From contig JANQIX010000112.1 in the NCBI GenBank assembly GCA_028281925.1, positions 1 through 42,401 on the forward strand: a stretch of DNA of 42,401 bases. The letters run 5' to 3'. This DNA is from Alphaproteobacteria bacterium. Lineage in GTDB: Bacteria > Pseudomonadota > Alphaproteobacteria > DSM-16000 > Inquilinaceae. Position numbers and translations under genes: made by a program. Shown here one piece after another: positions 33,877-42,249 of this stretch. A model generated the notes under the pieces. That model was not told the DNA's origin. It did not search any database and saw only the letters and a list, made by a program, of their open reading frames with translations. Each line of letters begins with the position of its first letter. The stretch's first letter is position 1.

Positions 33877-34404
33877 ATGAGCTCCGTTGAAGCCCTGAAG
33901 AGCCCGGAATCGCAGGCTGCGCCGCGGCCGATCGATCCGGGCACGCGCATCGGGCATGTGCACCTGAAGGTGGCCGATCTGGATCGTGCCCTGGCGTTCT
34001 ATTGCGGTGTTCTTGGGTTCGCGCTGATGCAGCGGATTGGCGACGATGCCGCGTTCCTTTCCGCCGGCGGCTATCACCACCACATCGGCCTGAACACCTG
34101 GTCCAGTAAAGGCGGGCACCCGCCGGCGCCAGGCACCACCGGCCTGTTCCATCTGGCCATACTCTACCCCTCACGGGCTGCCCTGGCCGAGGCCCTGAAA
34201 CGGCTGGTAGAGGCACAGGTTCCGCTGGACGGCGCCAGCGACCACGGCGTCAGCGAAGCGCTCTATCTGCACGATCCCGACGGAAACGGCGTCGAGCTCT
34301 ACCGGGATCGGGACGAGTCCGAGTGGCCGCGAAACCCCGACGGCACGCTGGCCATACAAACCCACCCGCTCGACCTGGAGAGCCTGATGTCGGCCGTAGA
34401 CTGA
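33877..34404 (+). CDS. VOC family protein (glyoxalase / catechol 2,3-dioxygenase-like)
   Basis: This 175-residue protein forms one vicinal-oxygen-chelate domain with two beta-alpha-beta-beta-beta halves (about 25-75 and 90-145). Likely metal ligands are His in GHVHLKV, His in GLFHLAI and Glu in NGVELYRD. It is most similar in pattern to the N-terminal half of CatE-type catechol 2,3-dioxygenases (YHHHIGLNTWSSKGG) but has only one VOC domain where CatE has two. With the DoxX gene just upstream it resembles a quinone/catechol detoxification pair. The ribosome binding site is a weak GAGG. A hairpin follows 12 bp after the stop. Confidence 0.92.
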   Translation: MSSVEALKSPESQAAPRPIDPGTRIGHVHLKVADLDRALAFYCGVLGFALMQRIGDDAAFLSAGGYHHHIGLNTWSSKGGHPPAPGTTGLFHLAILYPSRAALAEALKRLVEAQVPLDGASDHGVSEALYLHDPDGNGVELYRDRDESEWPRNPDGTLAIQTHPLDLESLMSAVD

Positions 34405-34416
34405 ACGGGCCTTAGA

Positions 34417-34443
34417 GGGTCGCCCATGCTGCACGGGCGACCC
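34417..34443 (+). terminator. Hairpin terminator after the DoxX-VOC pair
   Basis: A perfect 9-bp stem (34417-34425 with 34435-34443) closes a 9-nt loop, 12 bp after the VOC stop codon. It is followed by CATCGTTCTC, a weak T-rich tail. Confidence 0.7.
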
Positions 34444-34632
34444 CATCGTTCTCAGGCATGCTTCACTCCACCGCGGTCGCAATTTGGCACATCCAGGGCC
34501 CTCACCCCTTGCGTGCGACGAACGATCACCGAGACACGGCAGATCCGTTACGCCGGACATTGAGACCAAGGTCGCAATGCTGCGACACTGTAGCGGTCCG
34601 AAGGCTGTCCGACAGGGTGGAGGCGCAGAGGG

Positions 34633-35199
34633 GTGGAAACCGGCGAGACCACGATCCGGCGGACGCAAGTGGCAGACGCGGCGGGGATCGCGCGGGTTCA
34701 GGTGGCCGCTTGGCGCGATACGTATCCCGGGGTTCTGCCGGCGCCCTATCTCGTCGGCCTGTCAGCCGGGCGCGAAGAAATGCGCTGGCGACGGCGCCTC
34801 GGACGGCCCCTCCCGCGGACGGCGACTTTCGTCGCCGACGATCCCACGGCGGGCATCGTCGGCTATGCCACATGCGGTACCAATCGCTGGCGTCTGCCTT
34901 TGCGGATCGAAGGCGAGTTCTATGAGCTCTATGTCGATCCGGCAGCACAGGGCCGCCATTTGGGGCGTCGCCTTGTTGCTGCGATGGCCGCCTGGCTGTT
35001 GGCGCAACGCATGGCCTCAGGCTGCGTCCAGGTGCTGCGGGATAATCCGGCCCGCTGGTTCTACCAGCACCTGGCCGGCCGGATGGTGTTGGAAGGGGTC
35101 ACCCGCTTCGCAGGCGCCAGCCTCCCCCAACTGACCTATGCCTGGCCCGACATCCAATCGCTGGACCGTCTCGCCGATCCGTTGGACGGCATGGCATAG
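34633..35199 (+). CDS. GNAT family N-acetyltransferase
   Basis: This 188-residue acetyltransferase has an N-terminal IRRTQVADAAGIARVQVAAWRDTYPG block, the core strand GEFYELYVDPAAQGRHLGRRLVAAM with the acetyl-CoA pyrophosphate loop QGRHLGR, and a C-terminal strand near VQVLRDNPARWFYQHLAGR. The acceptor substrate is unknown. GTG 34633 follows GGAGG/AGAGG and is preferred over an overlapping frame starting at 34484. It is monocistronic, 35 bp from the convergent small secreted-protein gene downstream. Confidence 0.9.
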   Translation: METGETTIRRTQVADAAGIARVQVAAWRDTYPGVLPAPYLVGLSAGREEMRWRRRLGRPLPRTATFVADDPTAGIVGYATCGTNRWRLPLRIEGEFYELYVDPAAQGRHLGRRLVAAMAAWLLAQRMASGCVQVLRDNPARWFYQHLAGRMVLEGVTRFAGASLPQLTYAWPDIQSLDRLADPLDGMA

Positions 35200-35227
35200 G
35201 CGCCGCAGCCGTCCGCGACCGCCCGGA

Positions 35228-35629
35228 TCAGGGCTGGAGCCCGCGTCCCTCGAAAACTGTGAACGTTTGCGCATCGCCGGATCCATGGACGATCCAGAGA
35301 TACTGGTCGCCGTCGCGGGCCACGTCATAGCCGCTCCACCCGCCCGAACGCCACAGGCTCTCATAGGCGCCTGTCTCGGCATTGACCCGCCACTGGCCGG
35401 TGTCGGGTGGTGCCCCCTCTGCGTGGTAGATGGTCGTACCGTCAGCGGCGAAATACTGGCGGTAGGGCGTGCCGCTCCACTCGCCGACGGCCGTGTTGCC
35501 GGTCAAGAGGGCCGTGACCTCTTCCGCGGTCAGCGAAACCGGCTCCGCCCGCGCTGGCAGCACGAGGGCCATCAGCGCCATGGCAAGGATGGCGGCACCG
35601 CGGACGTCCTGAGGGGATGTGTGATCCAT
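35228..35629 (-). CDS. Small secreted hypothetical protein (DUF995-like pattern)
   Basis: This 133-residue protein has a signal peptide (hydrophobic core AAILAMALMALVLPARA, cleavage before EPVSLT). The mature part has LTAEEVTALLTGNTAVGEWSG, YFAADGTTIYHAEG, a GQWRVNAETGAYES strand and YLWIVHGSGDAQTF. This pattern is seen in small periplasmic proteins of alphaproteobacteria (DUF995-like); I have not confirmed the family. ATG 35629 follows AGAGGG at 5 bp; the frame extends to 35695 without signal-peptide character. No function can be assigned. Confidence 0.7.
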   Translation of the reverse strand: MDHTSPQDVRGAAILAMALMALVLPARAEPVSLTAEEVTALLTGNTAVGEWSGTPYRQYFAADGTTIYHAEGAPPDTGQWRVNAETGAYESLWRSGGWSGYDVARDGDQYLWIVHGSGDAQTFTVFEGRGLQP

Positions 35630-35803
35630 GCTGCCCTCTGCCTGTCCACGCTTTCCGCGCCCGGCGGTCTCACCCATCCGGCCCGGGAAGGACATGGTAG
35701 GCGGGTCCGGAGCGAAGCACCAATCACCCTTTGGTCAGACCGGCTGCCGACCGGGTGGCGGGCAGCCGGGGAGGAGAGGAGGTGCGGCAGGCTGCCGAAA
35801 GAC

Positions 35804-36247
35804 TCAGAGCAGGGTCAGGTCGGCGGCGCCGAGCGGAACGGCGAATTCCTCGCACCAGACATAGATCTGGTTGTACCGGCCGACATCGATGCTGGCCGGG
35901 ACGATATAGACGGACGCCCCGGTATCGGCGGTCAGCGGGCCGATGATCGTGTTGTTGTCGAACGTGCCGTTGTTGCCGAAGCCCACCACGGGATCCGGCG
36001 CCCCGTCGAAGGCGAAGTCGGAGGCCAGGCTGATCACCCAGTTGCTGCCGTTCCAGAAGACGCTGCCGTGGCCGCTGGTTTCATGGTTGCTGAGGCCGAC
36101 GAAGGTGCCCCGTGCGGTCTCCTGGCCCTGAACCAGGTGCACCGGGGTGGCTGTCGACGTCGGGGAGGCGGACGGCTGTTCTGCACAGGCGGCCAAAGCC
36201 AGGCCGCCGGCCAGGGCCAGAACCGCGGGGAGAGAGCGCAAACGCAT
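35804..36247 (-). CDS. DM13 domain lipoprotein
   Basis: This 147-residue protein has a lipoprotein signal (LALAGGLALAAC, lipid-modified Cys near 21). One DM13 domain follows: HETSGHGSVFWNGSNWVISLASDFAFDGAPDPVVGFG, then IIGPLTADTGASVYIVPASIDVGRYNQIYVWCEEFAVPLGAADL. DM13 domains contain a near-invariant IWC-type cysteine (here VWC) and have been proposed to act in redox or electron-transfer roles. It is probably anchored in the outer or inner membrane facing the periplasm. It lies 174 bp upstream of the small secreted-protein gene on the same strand. Confidence 0.85.
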   Translation of the reverse strand: MRLRSLPAVLALAGGLALAACAEQPSASPTSTATPVHLVQGQETARGTFVGLSNHETSGHGSVFWNGSNWVISLASDFAFDGAPDPVVGFGNNGTFDNNTIIGPLTADTGASVYIVPASIDVGRYNQIYVWCEEFAVPLGAADLTLL

Positions 36248-36504
36248 GGGGATTGTCCTTCTTGTGGAAGTCTACGGGATGTCCTGGAACCTCGACGTGG
36301 TGTGGCCGGCGGAAACCAGGCACTGCCATAGACGCCCACCGCGGCCGGAGGATTACGGTCGGCCGGGCTCGCGCAGGTTCACGCCTGATCACGATCCGGC
36401 GCGCGGGATGCGAGAGCCGGGGTGTAGCCCCCTCGGTCCATCCACCATTATCCGATCAACCGTGCTTCCGTTTCGTCTTTCAGGCGACCGCCTGTATGCT
36501 GCTG

Positions 36505-36536
36505 CCCAAGCCGGTATTGGCCCAAGCCGGTATTGG
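36505..36536 (+). repeat. 16-bp perfect tandem duplication before the TPR gene
   Basis: CCCAAGCCGGTATTGG occurs twice head to tail (36505-36520, 36521-36536), ending 11 bp before the TPR start codon. Each unit has CCAA/TTGG half-sites. It may be an operator or leader feature, or replication slippage. The rest of the 300-bp gap back to 36247 shows no gene. Confidence 0.7.
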
Positions 36537-36547
36537 TAAGGGGTACC

Positions 36548-38602
36548 ATGGTCCGCGGGGTGCTTGCGGCGGCGGCAGTCCTGTTACTCTTGTACGGACC
36601 CGCGCGCGCCGACATGGTGGACGACTGCGTGCAGTCGGCCGACAGTGACCTGCAGATCGGCGGCTGTACGGCGGCTATCCGATCCGGCCGCTGGTCGGGC
36701 GTCGATCTTGTCTGGGCCTATTTCAATCGGGGCCTCGCGTACGGCGACGTTGGCGAGCACGAGCGAGCCCTGGAAGACTTCGGTCAGGTCATCCGCCTCG
36801 ACCCGACGGATGCCGGCGCCTACTACAGCCGCGGCTACATTCATTGGGAGCTTACTGAGTACCGGCAGGCGATCGTTGAATTCAGCGAGGCCATCCGGCT
36901 CGATCCGGCACATGCCGATGCCCATTACGGCCGCGGCCACCTCCATTGGGAGCTCTCCGAGTACCAGCAGGCGATTGCGGATTTGAGCGAGGCCGTCCGC
37001 CTGGCACCGGGTAATGCCGACGCCTACTATGTTCGTGGGCTTGTCTATATCGCAGTCGGCTTGAACGAACGGGCGATCGAGGATCTCGGCCAGAGCCTCC
37101 TTCTCGAACCTGGGCAGGCCGAGGCCCATGCCAGCCGCGGCATCGCCTATCGGGAACTGGGGGCGTATGAGCGCGCGCTGGCCGACTTCGACGAAGCGGT
37201 GCGCCTGGCACCGTCGGCAGCCAACATCTATGAGAGCCGCGGGCGTACCTATGACCGCCTGGGCGATCAGGTGAGCGCGATCGCGGACTTTGACACGGCC
37301 CTCAGGCTCGATCCGAACGGGGCCGGTACCTATGCCCGGCGCGGTATGGCCTTTCGCAGCTTGGGCAAGTACGAGCGGGCGATCGAAGACTTTGATGAGG
37401 CTCTTCGCCTCGATCCCGGACTGGCGACCGCCTACACCAATCGCGGCCTCGCCCACCATTTTCTGGAAGATCTGGATCGCGCGATGGCCGACTACCACCA
37501 GGCGATCCGTCTCGATCCGGATGACATCAACGCCCATATGGGCCTGGGCGTCGCCTACAGCACGCTTGAGGATTACGCACGCTCGCTTGCGTTCTTCAGC
37601 AAGGCCGCCGACATCGATCCTACGGACAGCACCGCACGCTCCGGCCGCGGCTTCGCCCATATCCAGCTAGGCCGGCCGGAGATGGCCATCCAGGATTTCG
37701 ATGCAGCACTTCGCCTCAATCCGGGAGATGCCCTCTACCACCAGGGCCGGGGCTCGGCCTATTCGGCCCTCGGCGACCAGGAACGCGCGATCGGCGATTT
37801 CGACGAAGCCATCCGTCTCGATCCCGAAGAGCCGGCCGGCTATGTGGGGCGGGGGCTCGCTTACCGCGCCCTCTGCCGGACCGAAGAAGCGCTCCAGGAT
37901 TACGATCAGGCGATGCGCCTGGACCCTGAGGATGCGCAGGCGCTCCACGATCGCGGTTACGCCCATTTCGCGCTCGGAGACTATGGGGCTGCGATCGACG
38001 ATTTCGACCGGGCGATCCAGGTGGATCCCGATTCAGCGTCCGCTCTCACCGGCCGCGGCGCGGCCCGTGATAGGCTGGGCGGGCACACGGCAGCGATCGC
38101 GGACTTCGATCAGGCGCTGAGCCTTGATCCCGACCACGCACCCGCCTTCGAAGGTCGCGGCAACGCCCATCTTGCGCTGGGCGATCGGGAGAGTGCCGCG
38201 GACGACTACGCCCAGGCATCCGCGCTGGACCGGGTCGAACGGCGTGGCCCGATCGCCACGGCCGTGATGCGCACGCGCTTCGTGCATTTCGAGGCGCAAG
38301 AGCATGCCATCCGGCCGGCGGACATGTTCATCATCGACAGTCTGGCCGAAGGATATGCGGCGGAGTCCGGCATGCAGGTCTGCGTCTCCGGGTCCGCACT
38401 CATGGCCGCATCGCCGGACGAGGGCGCAGATCCAGCGCGCCTAAGGATCGAAGCCGTTGCCGACGCGCTGGCCGACCGGGGCATTCCGGCAGCGGCCCTG
38501 CATGTGTCCGGCCGGCTTCGTGCGGATGTTCCAAGCGACGCGGACGACGCGCCGAACGGTCATGTGGAGATCCGCCTGGGGCCCTTTGTCGGCTGCTGTT
38601 AG
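36548..38602 (+). CDS. Periplasmic TPR-repeat protein with degenerate OmpA-like C-terminus
   Basis: This is a 684-residue exported protein. A signal peptide (1-21, ends GPARA) is followed by a short Cys-containing segment and fifteen consecutive 34-residue tetratricopeptide repeats (about 58-567). Consensus landmarks such as RGLAYRELGxYERAIxDFDEAIRLDP recur throughout. The final ~100 residues resemble an OmpA/MotB peptidoglycan-binding domain (FIIDSLAEGYAAESGMQVCVSG, RLRIEAVADALADRGIPAAALHVSG). However, the canonical NRRVEI is replaced by NGHVEI and no GHTD motif is present, so peptidoglycan binding may be lost. TPR arrays mediate protein contacts; the partner is unknown. ATG 36548 follows AAGGGG at 4 bp. 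Confidence 0.87.
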   Translation: MVRGVLAAAAVLLLLYGPARADMVDDCVQSADSDLQIGGCTAAIRSGRWSGVDLVWAYFNRGLAYGDVGEHERALEDFGQVIRLDPTDAGAYYSRGYIHWELTEYRQAIVEFSEAIRLDPAHADAHYGRGHLHWELSEYQQAIADLSEAVRLAPGNADAYYVRGLVYIAVGLNERAIEDLGQSLLLEPGQAEAHASRGIAYRELGAYERALADFDEAVRLAPSAANIYESRGRTYDRLGDQVSAIADFDTALRLDPNGAGTYARRGMAFRSLGKYERAIEDFDEALRLDPGLATAYTNRGLAHHFLEDLDRAMADYHQAIRLDPDDINAHMGLGVAYSTLEDYARSLAFFSKAADIDPTDSTARSGRGFAHIQLGRPEMAIQDFDAALRLNPGDALYHQGRGSAYSALGDQERAIGDFDEAIRLDPEEPAGYVGRGLAYRALCRTEEALQDYDQAMRLDPEDAQALHDRGYAHFALGDYGAAIDDFDRAIQVDPDSASALTGRGAARDRLGGHTAAIADFDQALSLDPDHAPAFEGRGNAHLALGDRESAADDYAQASALDRVERRGPIATAVMRTRFVHFEAQEHAIRPADMFIIDSLAEGYAAESGMQVCVSGSALMAASPDEGADPARLRIEAVADALADRGIPAAALHVSGRLRADVPSDADDAPNGHVEIRLGPFVGCC

Positions 38603-38631
38603 ACCGGGGGCCTGTTCCCAATCGCCTGCCG

Positions 38632-40641
38632 TTACGATCCGCCGCTGGTGAGCCTGCCGCTCAACGATTTCGCGATCTCGACCACCTGCTCGGTCGGCGT
38701 GTGCGAACCGCGGAATTCCACCTTCTCGCCGGCCAGCGCGTCGGTCAGGCCCTGCAGCCGCTGCGGATCGGCCTCGTCTTCGAACAGCGCCAGCGCGTCC
38801 GCCCGGGCGTGGCAGAACCCTGCCATCCGCACATTGTACCGATAGAGCCCGCCGAAGGTGGCGAGCAGGAACAAGAGCAGGATGCCGGCCGGAATGCGCT
38901 CAGCCAGATACTGCCACCAGTCAGTGCCCACCAGGCCGCTGTCTTCCAGCGCGGCGGCGCAGGCATCGACGCTTTCCGGATCCGGCGCATGGCCCGCGCA
39001 GGCCGTCAGATAGCCCTTCATGGTCTCCGCCGCCGTCTCCAGAGAGCGGGAGCGCCCACCGCCGGTGGTGCCGAGCGCCGCCAGATCCGCCCGGTACCCG
39101 TCGAGTTCTGCCGTCAGACGCTGGACGCGGTCGCGCATGATTTCCATCGCCTGCAACTCTTCCGCCCGTTGATAGGACCCCGGAATGGCCGCAATGGCCC
39201 CGCCCAGATCGTCCACCGTCCCGACGGCAGCCAGGGCAGCCGAGATCTCCGGGCGCCGGATCAGGATCAGGCCGTCGCCGCCGACGGCGATGGCCTCCCC
39301 CTCCGGCCCGAAGGCAAGGTCGTTGAACATCGGCCGATCCAGATCGAGCGCAAGCGGCACGAACTCCGTTTCGCCCGGCGCGCGCAGCAGCAGGCCGCGG
39401 AAGGCAACGACGATCGCCAAGCCGTCCGGCCCGAAAACGATATCCCTCAGCCCCTCCGTCGCCGACCGAAGGGGAGTAAACGCGCCTTCCTCAGGCCCAC
39501 GAGTCAAGATCACACCGTCGCCGCCGAGGATCACGGCCTCGCCGTCCGGGCTGAAGCGAACCCGCCGGAGCTGTGAGGGAGCCCCGTCCACTGACAAAGG
39601 GGCGAAGCGGCTCTCTCCAACCGCGCGGACCACGACTGTTGCTTCTCGGCCAACGGCGACCGCTTCGCCGCTCGGTCCAATACCGACGCTGCGCAGATCC
39701 ACCGAAATGCCGGCAACCGGAGTCGGCGCGAAGCTATCCTCTCCCGGCCCGCGGGTCAGAATCGTGCCCCCGTCACCGACGATGACGGCTTCTCCGTCCG
39801 GCCCGAAATCAATGTCCCTGAGATGGGCCGTAACGCCTTCCACTGACGCCGTCCGAAACCCGCTGCCGCCCGGCGGCCGGCTCAAGGTTGTGCCGTCATT
39901 GCCCACGATCACCGCCTCTCCATCGGGCCCGAACGCAAGCATGGCCGACCCGAGTGCCGTTCCGACGGGATCCAGGGAAAATCCGGTCTCACCCGGCGCA
40001 CGGGTCAGAACGGCGTTTGCCGCACCGACGATCACCGCCTCGCCGCCCGGCCCGAACGCCACACCGATTAGATTTCCAGGCGCGTCCCCTCTGTCGGGAA
40101 CGAAGGTGCCGTCCCGCTGGTAGTGGCCACCTTCCAGGTCGATGTCCGGCAACTCATCCACCAAAAGAGAGGCAAATTCGCTGTCTCCGGCCGCGCGGGT
40201 CAGGATCAGCCCGCGGCGACCGATGATGACCGCCTCTCCATCAGGACCGAACGCAACGTCGGAGAATTCTTCCGACCTCGCGCCGTCACCCGAGACATAG
40301 AAATCGCCCGCAGCGCGCAGACGGGCGGCGATGCGGCCCGAAAGGTCGCGGGCGCTTGCATCCTGATCCGTGCGATCGGCTTCACGCGCGGCGATCTGCG
40401 CCTCAAGCTGGCCGCGCTCAGCGTCCGTGCGCAGATCCTGCACGTCGGCCCAGAGCGGCAGCCCCACATAATAGACGATGCCGACGACGGTGAAGCAGAT
40501 CAGCACCAGCAAGGACCAGCGGGCCGAAGCCTCGAAGCGCCGGGCCCGCATACGCAGGCTTTCCGCCACCTGGGCGCTGGGTCTCGGGTCCTGCCTTTCC
40601 TGTTGCAGAGGCGGGGCCCGTTCTGGCAGGTCGTCAGCCAT
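38632..40641 (-). CDS. Two-TM membrane protein with eight propeller-like repeats
   Basis: This is a 669-residue protein with no family I recognise with confidence. TM1 (about 43-64) is followed by a charged helix (67-110). Eight repeats of ~42-45 residues follow (about 126-480), each built on F-GPDGEAVIVG-DG-ILTR-PGE-F, resembling BNR/YCF48-like beta-propeller blades. A helical segment (about 485-575) with two Cys follows, then TM2 (583-602) and a 67-residue cytoplasmic-type tail. The propeller would therefore sit between the two TMs, probably in the periplasm. The repeats are very alike, suggesting recent expansion. The gene is convergent with the TPR gene. Confidence 0.8.
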   Translation of the reverse strand: MADDLPERAPPLQQERQDPRPSAQVAESLRMRARRFEASARWSLLVLICFTVVGIVYYVGLPLWADVQDLRTDAERGQLEAQIAAREADRTDQDASARDLSGRIAARLRAAGDFYVSGDGARSEEFSDVAFGPDGEAVIIGRRGLILTRAAGDSEFASLLVDELPDIDLEGGHYQRDGTFVPDRGDAPGNLIGVAFGPGGEAVIVGAANAVLTRAPGETGFSLDPVGTALGSAMLAFGPDGEAVIVGNDGTTLSRPPGGSGFRTASVEGVTAHLRDIDFGPDGEAVIVGDGGTILTRGPGEDSFAPTPVAGISVDLRSVGIGPSGEAVAVGREATVVVRAVGESRFAPLSVDGAPSQLRRVRFSPDGEAVILGGDGVILTRGPEEGAFTPLRSATEGLRDIVFGPDGLAIVVAFRGLLLRAPGETEFVPLALDLDRPMFNDLAFGPEGEAIAVGGDGLILIRRPEISAALAAVGTVDDLGGAIAAIPGSYQRAEELQAMEIMRDRVQRLTAELDGYRADLAALGTTGGGRSRSLETAAETMKGYLTACAGHAPDPESVDACAAALEDSGLVGTDWWQYLAERIPAGILLLFLLATFGGLYRYNVRMAGFCHARADALALFEDEADPQRLQGLTDALAGEKVEFRGSHTPTEQVVEIAKSLSGRLTSGGS

Positions 40642-41103
40642 TCTCGGGGCTTTCCTCGATCCCGGCCTCGCGCTTTCTTGGCTCGCAAGATCTTCCGGGA
40701 TTTCTCGACTTAAATCAATCAGACCATTTTTCTGAATGCCCTCCCAAAATCCGGCGGAAGAACAAGCTGGCGCACCGATTACTCTTCACTTCTTGTGGCC
40801 ATAACCTCTGCTGACAGCCACATGACCACTGACTTCTATTCGGCGGGGCGGGGAAGAGTTCCCTCCGCCGCAGGACGCGTTGAAAGCGATCCACGAGGGG
40901 GGGGGCAGCAGGACAAACCCTCGCCCGCCGGCGATGCGCGGGGAGACTCTGAAGGATTAGCGCCTGGACAACGCAATCGAAGATGCGGATATCGACGCGA
41001 AGTAATTGCAGCGCAAACCGGCCGCCTGGGCAGGACGCCGCCGGGGTTCGGGCCGGCCGATCGTGGCCCGGCTCTTCAAGCGGTGCGGAAGGAAGGATCC
41101 GGC
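40642..41103. promoter_or_regulatory. 462-bp divergent region before the HtrA-type gene, with a nine-G run
   Basis: This gap separates divergent genes and should hold promoters for both. It contains a homopolymer of nine Gs at 40897-40905. Frames open across it on both strands but lack protein character. GGAAGGA at 41091-41097 is the ribosome binding site for 41104. Confidence 0.45.
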
Positions 41104-42222
41104 ATGACATTCGATCGTTTCGCCGGGCGGGTGCTGCTTGTGGCAGCGGCTGCGGTGGTAGTGAGCGTGGTCTGGCAGTCGCTTCCGCTGATCCAGTCGG
41201 TGCTGCTGGGCTCACGCGCCGAGCCGCGCATTGTCACACCGCGAGGCGACCTGGCCGCCGATGAGCAGTCGACGATCGAGTTGTTCGAGGCCGCGCGCGA
41301 CAGCGTGGTGTTCATCAGCACCGTGGAGCGCGTCGTCGACCCGTGGACGCGCAACGCCTATGACACGCCGCGGGGCACCGGCTCAGGCTTCGTCTGGGAC
41401 GCGACGGGCCATGTGGTCACCAACCATCATGTCGTCGAGGGCGCCTCGCAGGCCGTGGTGCGCCTGGCCGACGGGCGGGCGTTCCGTGCAGCCCTGGTGG
41501 GCGCGGACCCGGCGCATGACCTGGCCGTGCTGCAGATCGGCGTGGGCGTCGACCGGCCGCCGCCGCTGCCCCTCGGCACCAGCGGCGACCTGAAGGTGGG
41601 CCAGACGGTGTTCGCCATCGGCAACCCCTTCGGCCTCGACTGGACGCTGACGACCGGCATCGTCTCGGCACTGGAGCGCGAGCTGCCGACGCAAGCTGGC
41701 GCGCTGCGCGGCTTGATCCAGACCGACGCCGCCATCAACCCCGGCAATTCCGGCGGGCCGCTCTTGGACAGCGCCGGCCGCCTGATCGGCATCAACACGG
41801 CGATCTACAGCCCCTCGGGCAGCAGTGCGGGCATCGGCTTCGCCGTGCCGGTGGATTCGGTCAACCGCGTGGTGCCGCAGCTGATCGCCCGCGGCCGCTA
41901 TGCGCCGCCTACGCTGGGCATCCGCATCGACCCGCGCGTGGACGCCATCGCCCGCCGCCAGGGCATCGGCGGCGTACTGGTGCTGGGCGTGCTTGCCGGC
42001 TCCGGCGCCGAACGGGCGGGCCTGCGCCCAGCCCAGGTGACGCCCGAGGGGCGCCTGATCCCGGGCGACTCCATCATCGGCCTCGGCACCACCGAGATCG
42101 GCACCGCCGAAGACCTGCGCGCGGCTTTAGATGGCCATCAGGCCGGCGACACGGTAACGCTGGAGGTCCTGCGCGACGGCGACAGCGTGACCGTCGACAT
42201 CACGCTCGATCCGGGGGCGTGA
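41104..42222 (+). CDS. Membrane-anchored HtrA/DegS-type serine protease with PDZ domain
   Basis: This 372-residue trypsin-like protease acts in envelope quality control. One N-terminal TM anchor (about 9-33) holds it to the inner membrane facing the periplasm, as in DegS. The catalytic triad is H109 (TNHHVV), D139 (AHDLAVLQI) and S216 (NPGNSGGPL), with AIGNPFGLDWTLTTGIVSAL preceding. A single PDZ domain (about 265-372) has GVLVLGVLAGSGAERAGL and GDSIIGLG. Unlike DegP it has only one PDZ. ATG 41104 follows GGAAGGA; upstream open sequence is not conserved in appearance. It is convergent with the aquaporin gene 27 bp downstream. Confidence 0.95.
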   Translation: MTFDRFAGRVLLVAAAAVVVSVVWQSLPLIQSVLLGSRAEPRIVTPRGDLAADEQSTIELFEAARDSVVFISTVERVVDPWTRNAYDTPRGTGSGFVWDATGHVVTNHHVVEGASQAVVRLADGRAFRAALVGADPAHDLAVLQIGVGVDRPPPLPLGTSGDLKVGQTVFAIGNPFGLDWTLTTGIVSALERELPTQAGALRGLIQTDAAINPGNSGGPLLDSAGRLIGINTAIYSPSGSSAGIGFAVPVDSVNRVVPQLIARGRYAPPTLGIRIDPRVDAIARRQGIGGVLVLGVLAGSGAERAGLRPAQVTPEGRLIPGDSIIGLGTTEIGTAEDLRAALDGHQAGDTVTLEVLRDGDSVTVDITLDPGA

Positions 42223-42249
42223 TTCCGCAAGCCGCGTGGCCGCGGACAA

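Noticed and set aside
40715..41215. Minus-strand frame of 166 codons over the HtrA upstream region
   Set aside because: Low-complexity Arg/Pro/Ala composition with no domain, and it overlaps the start of the protease gene.
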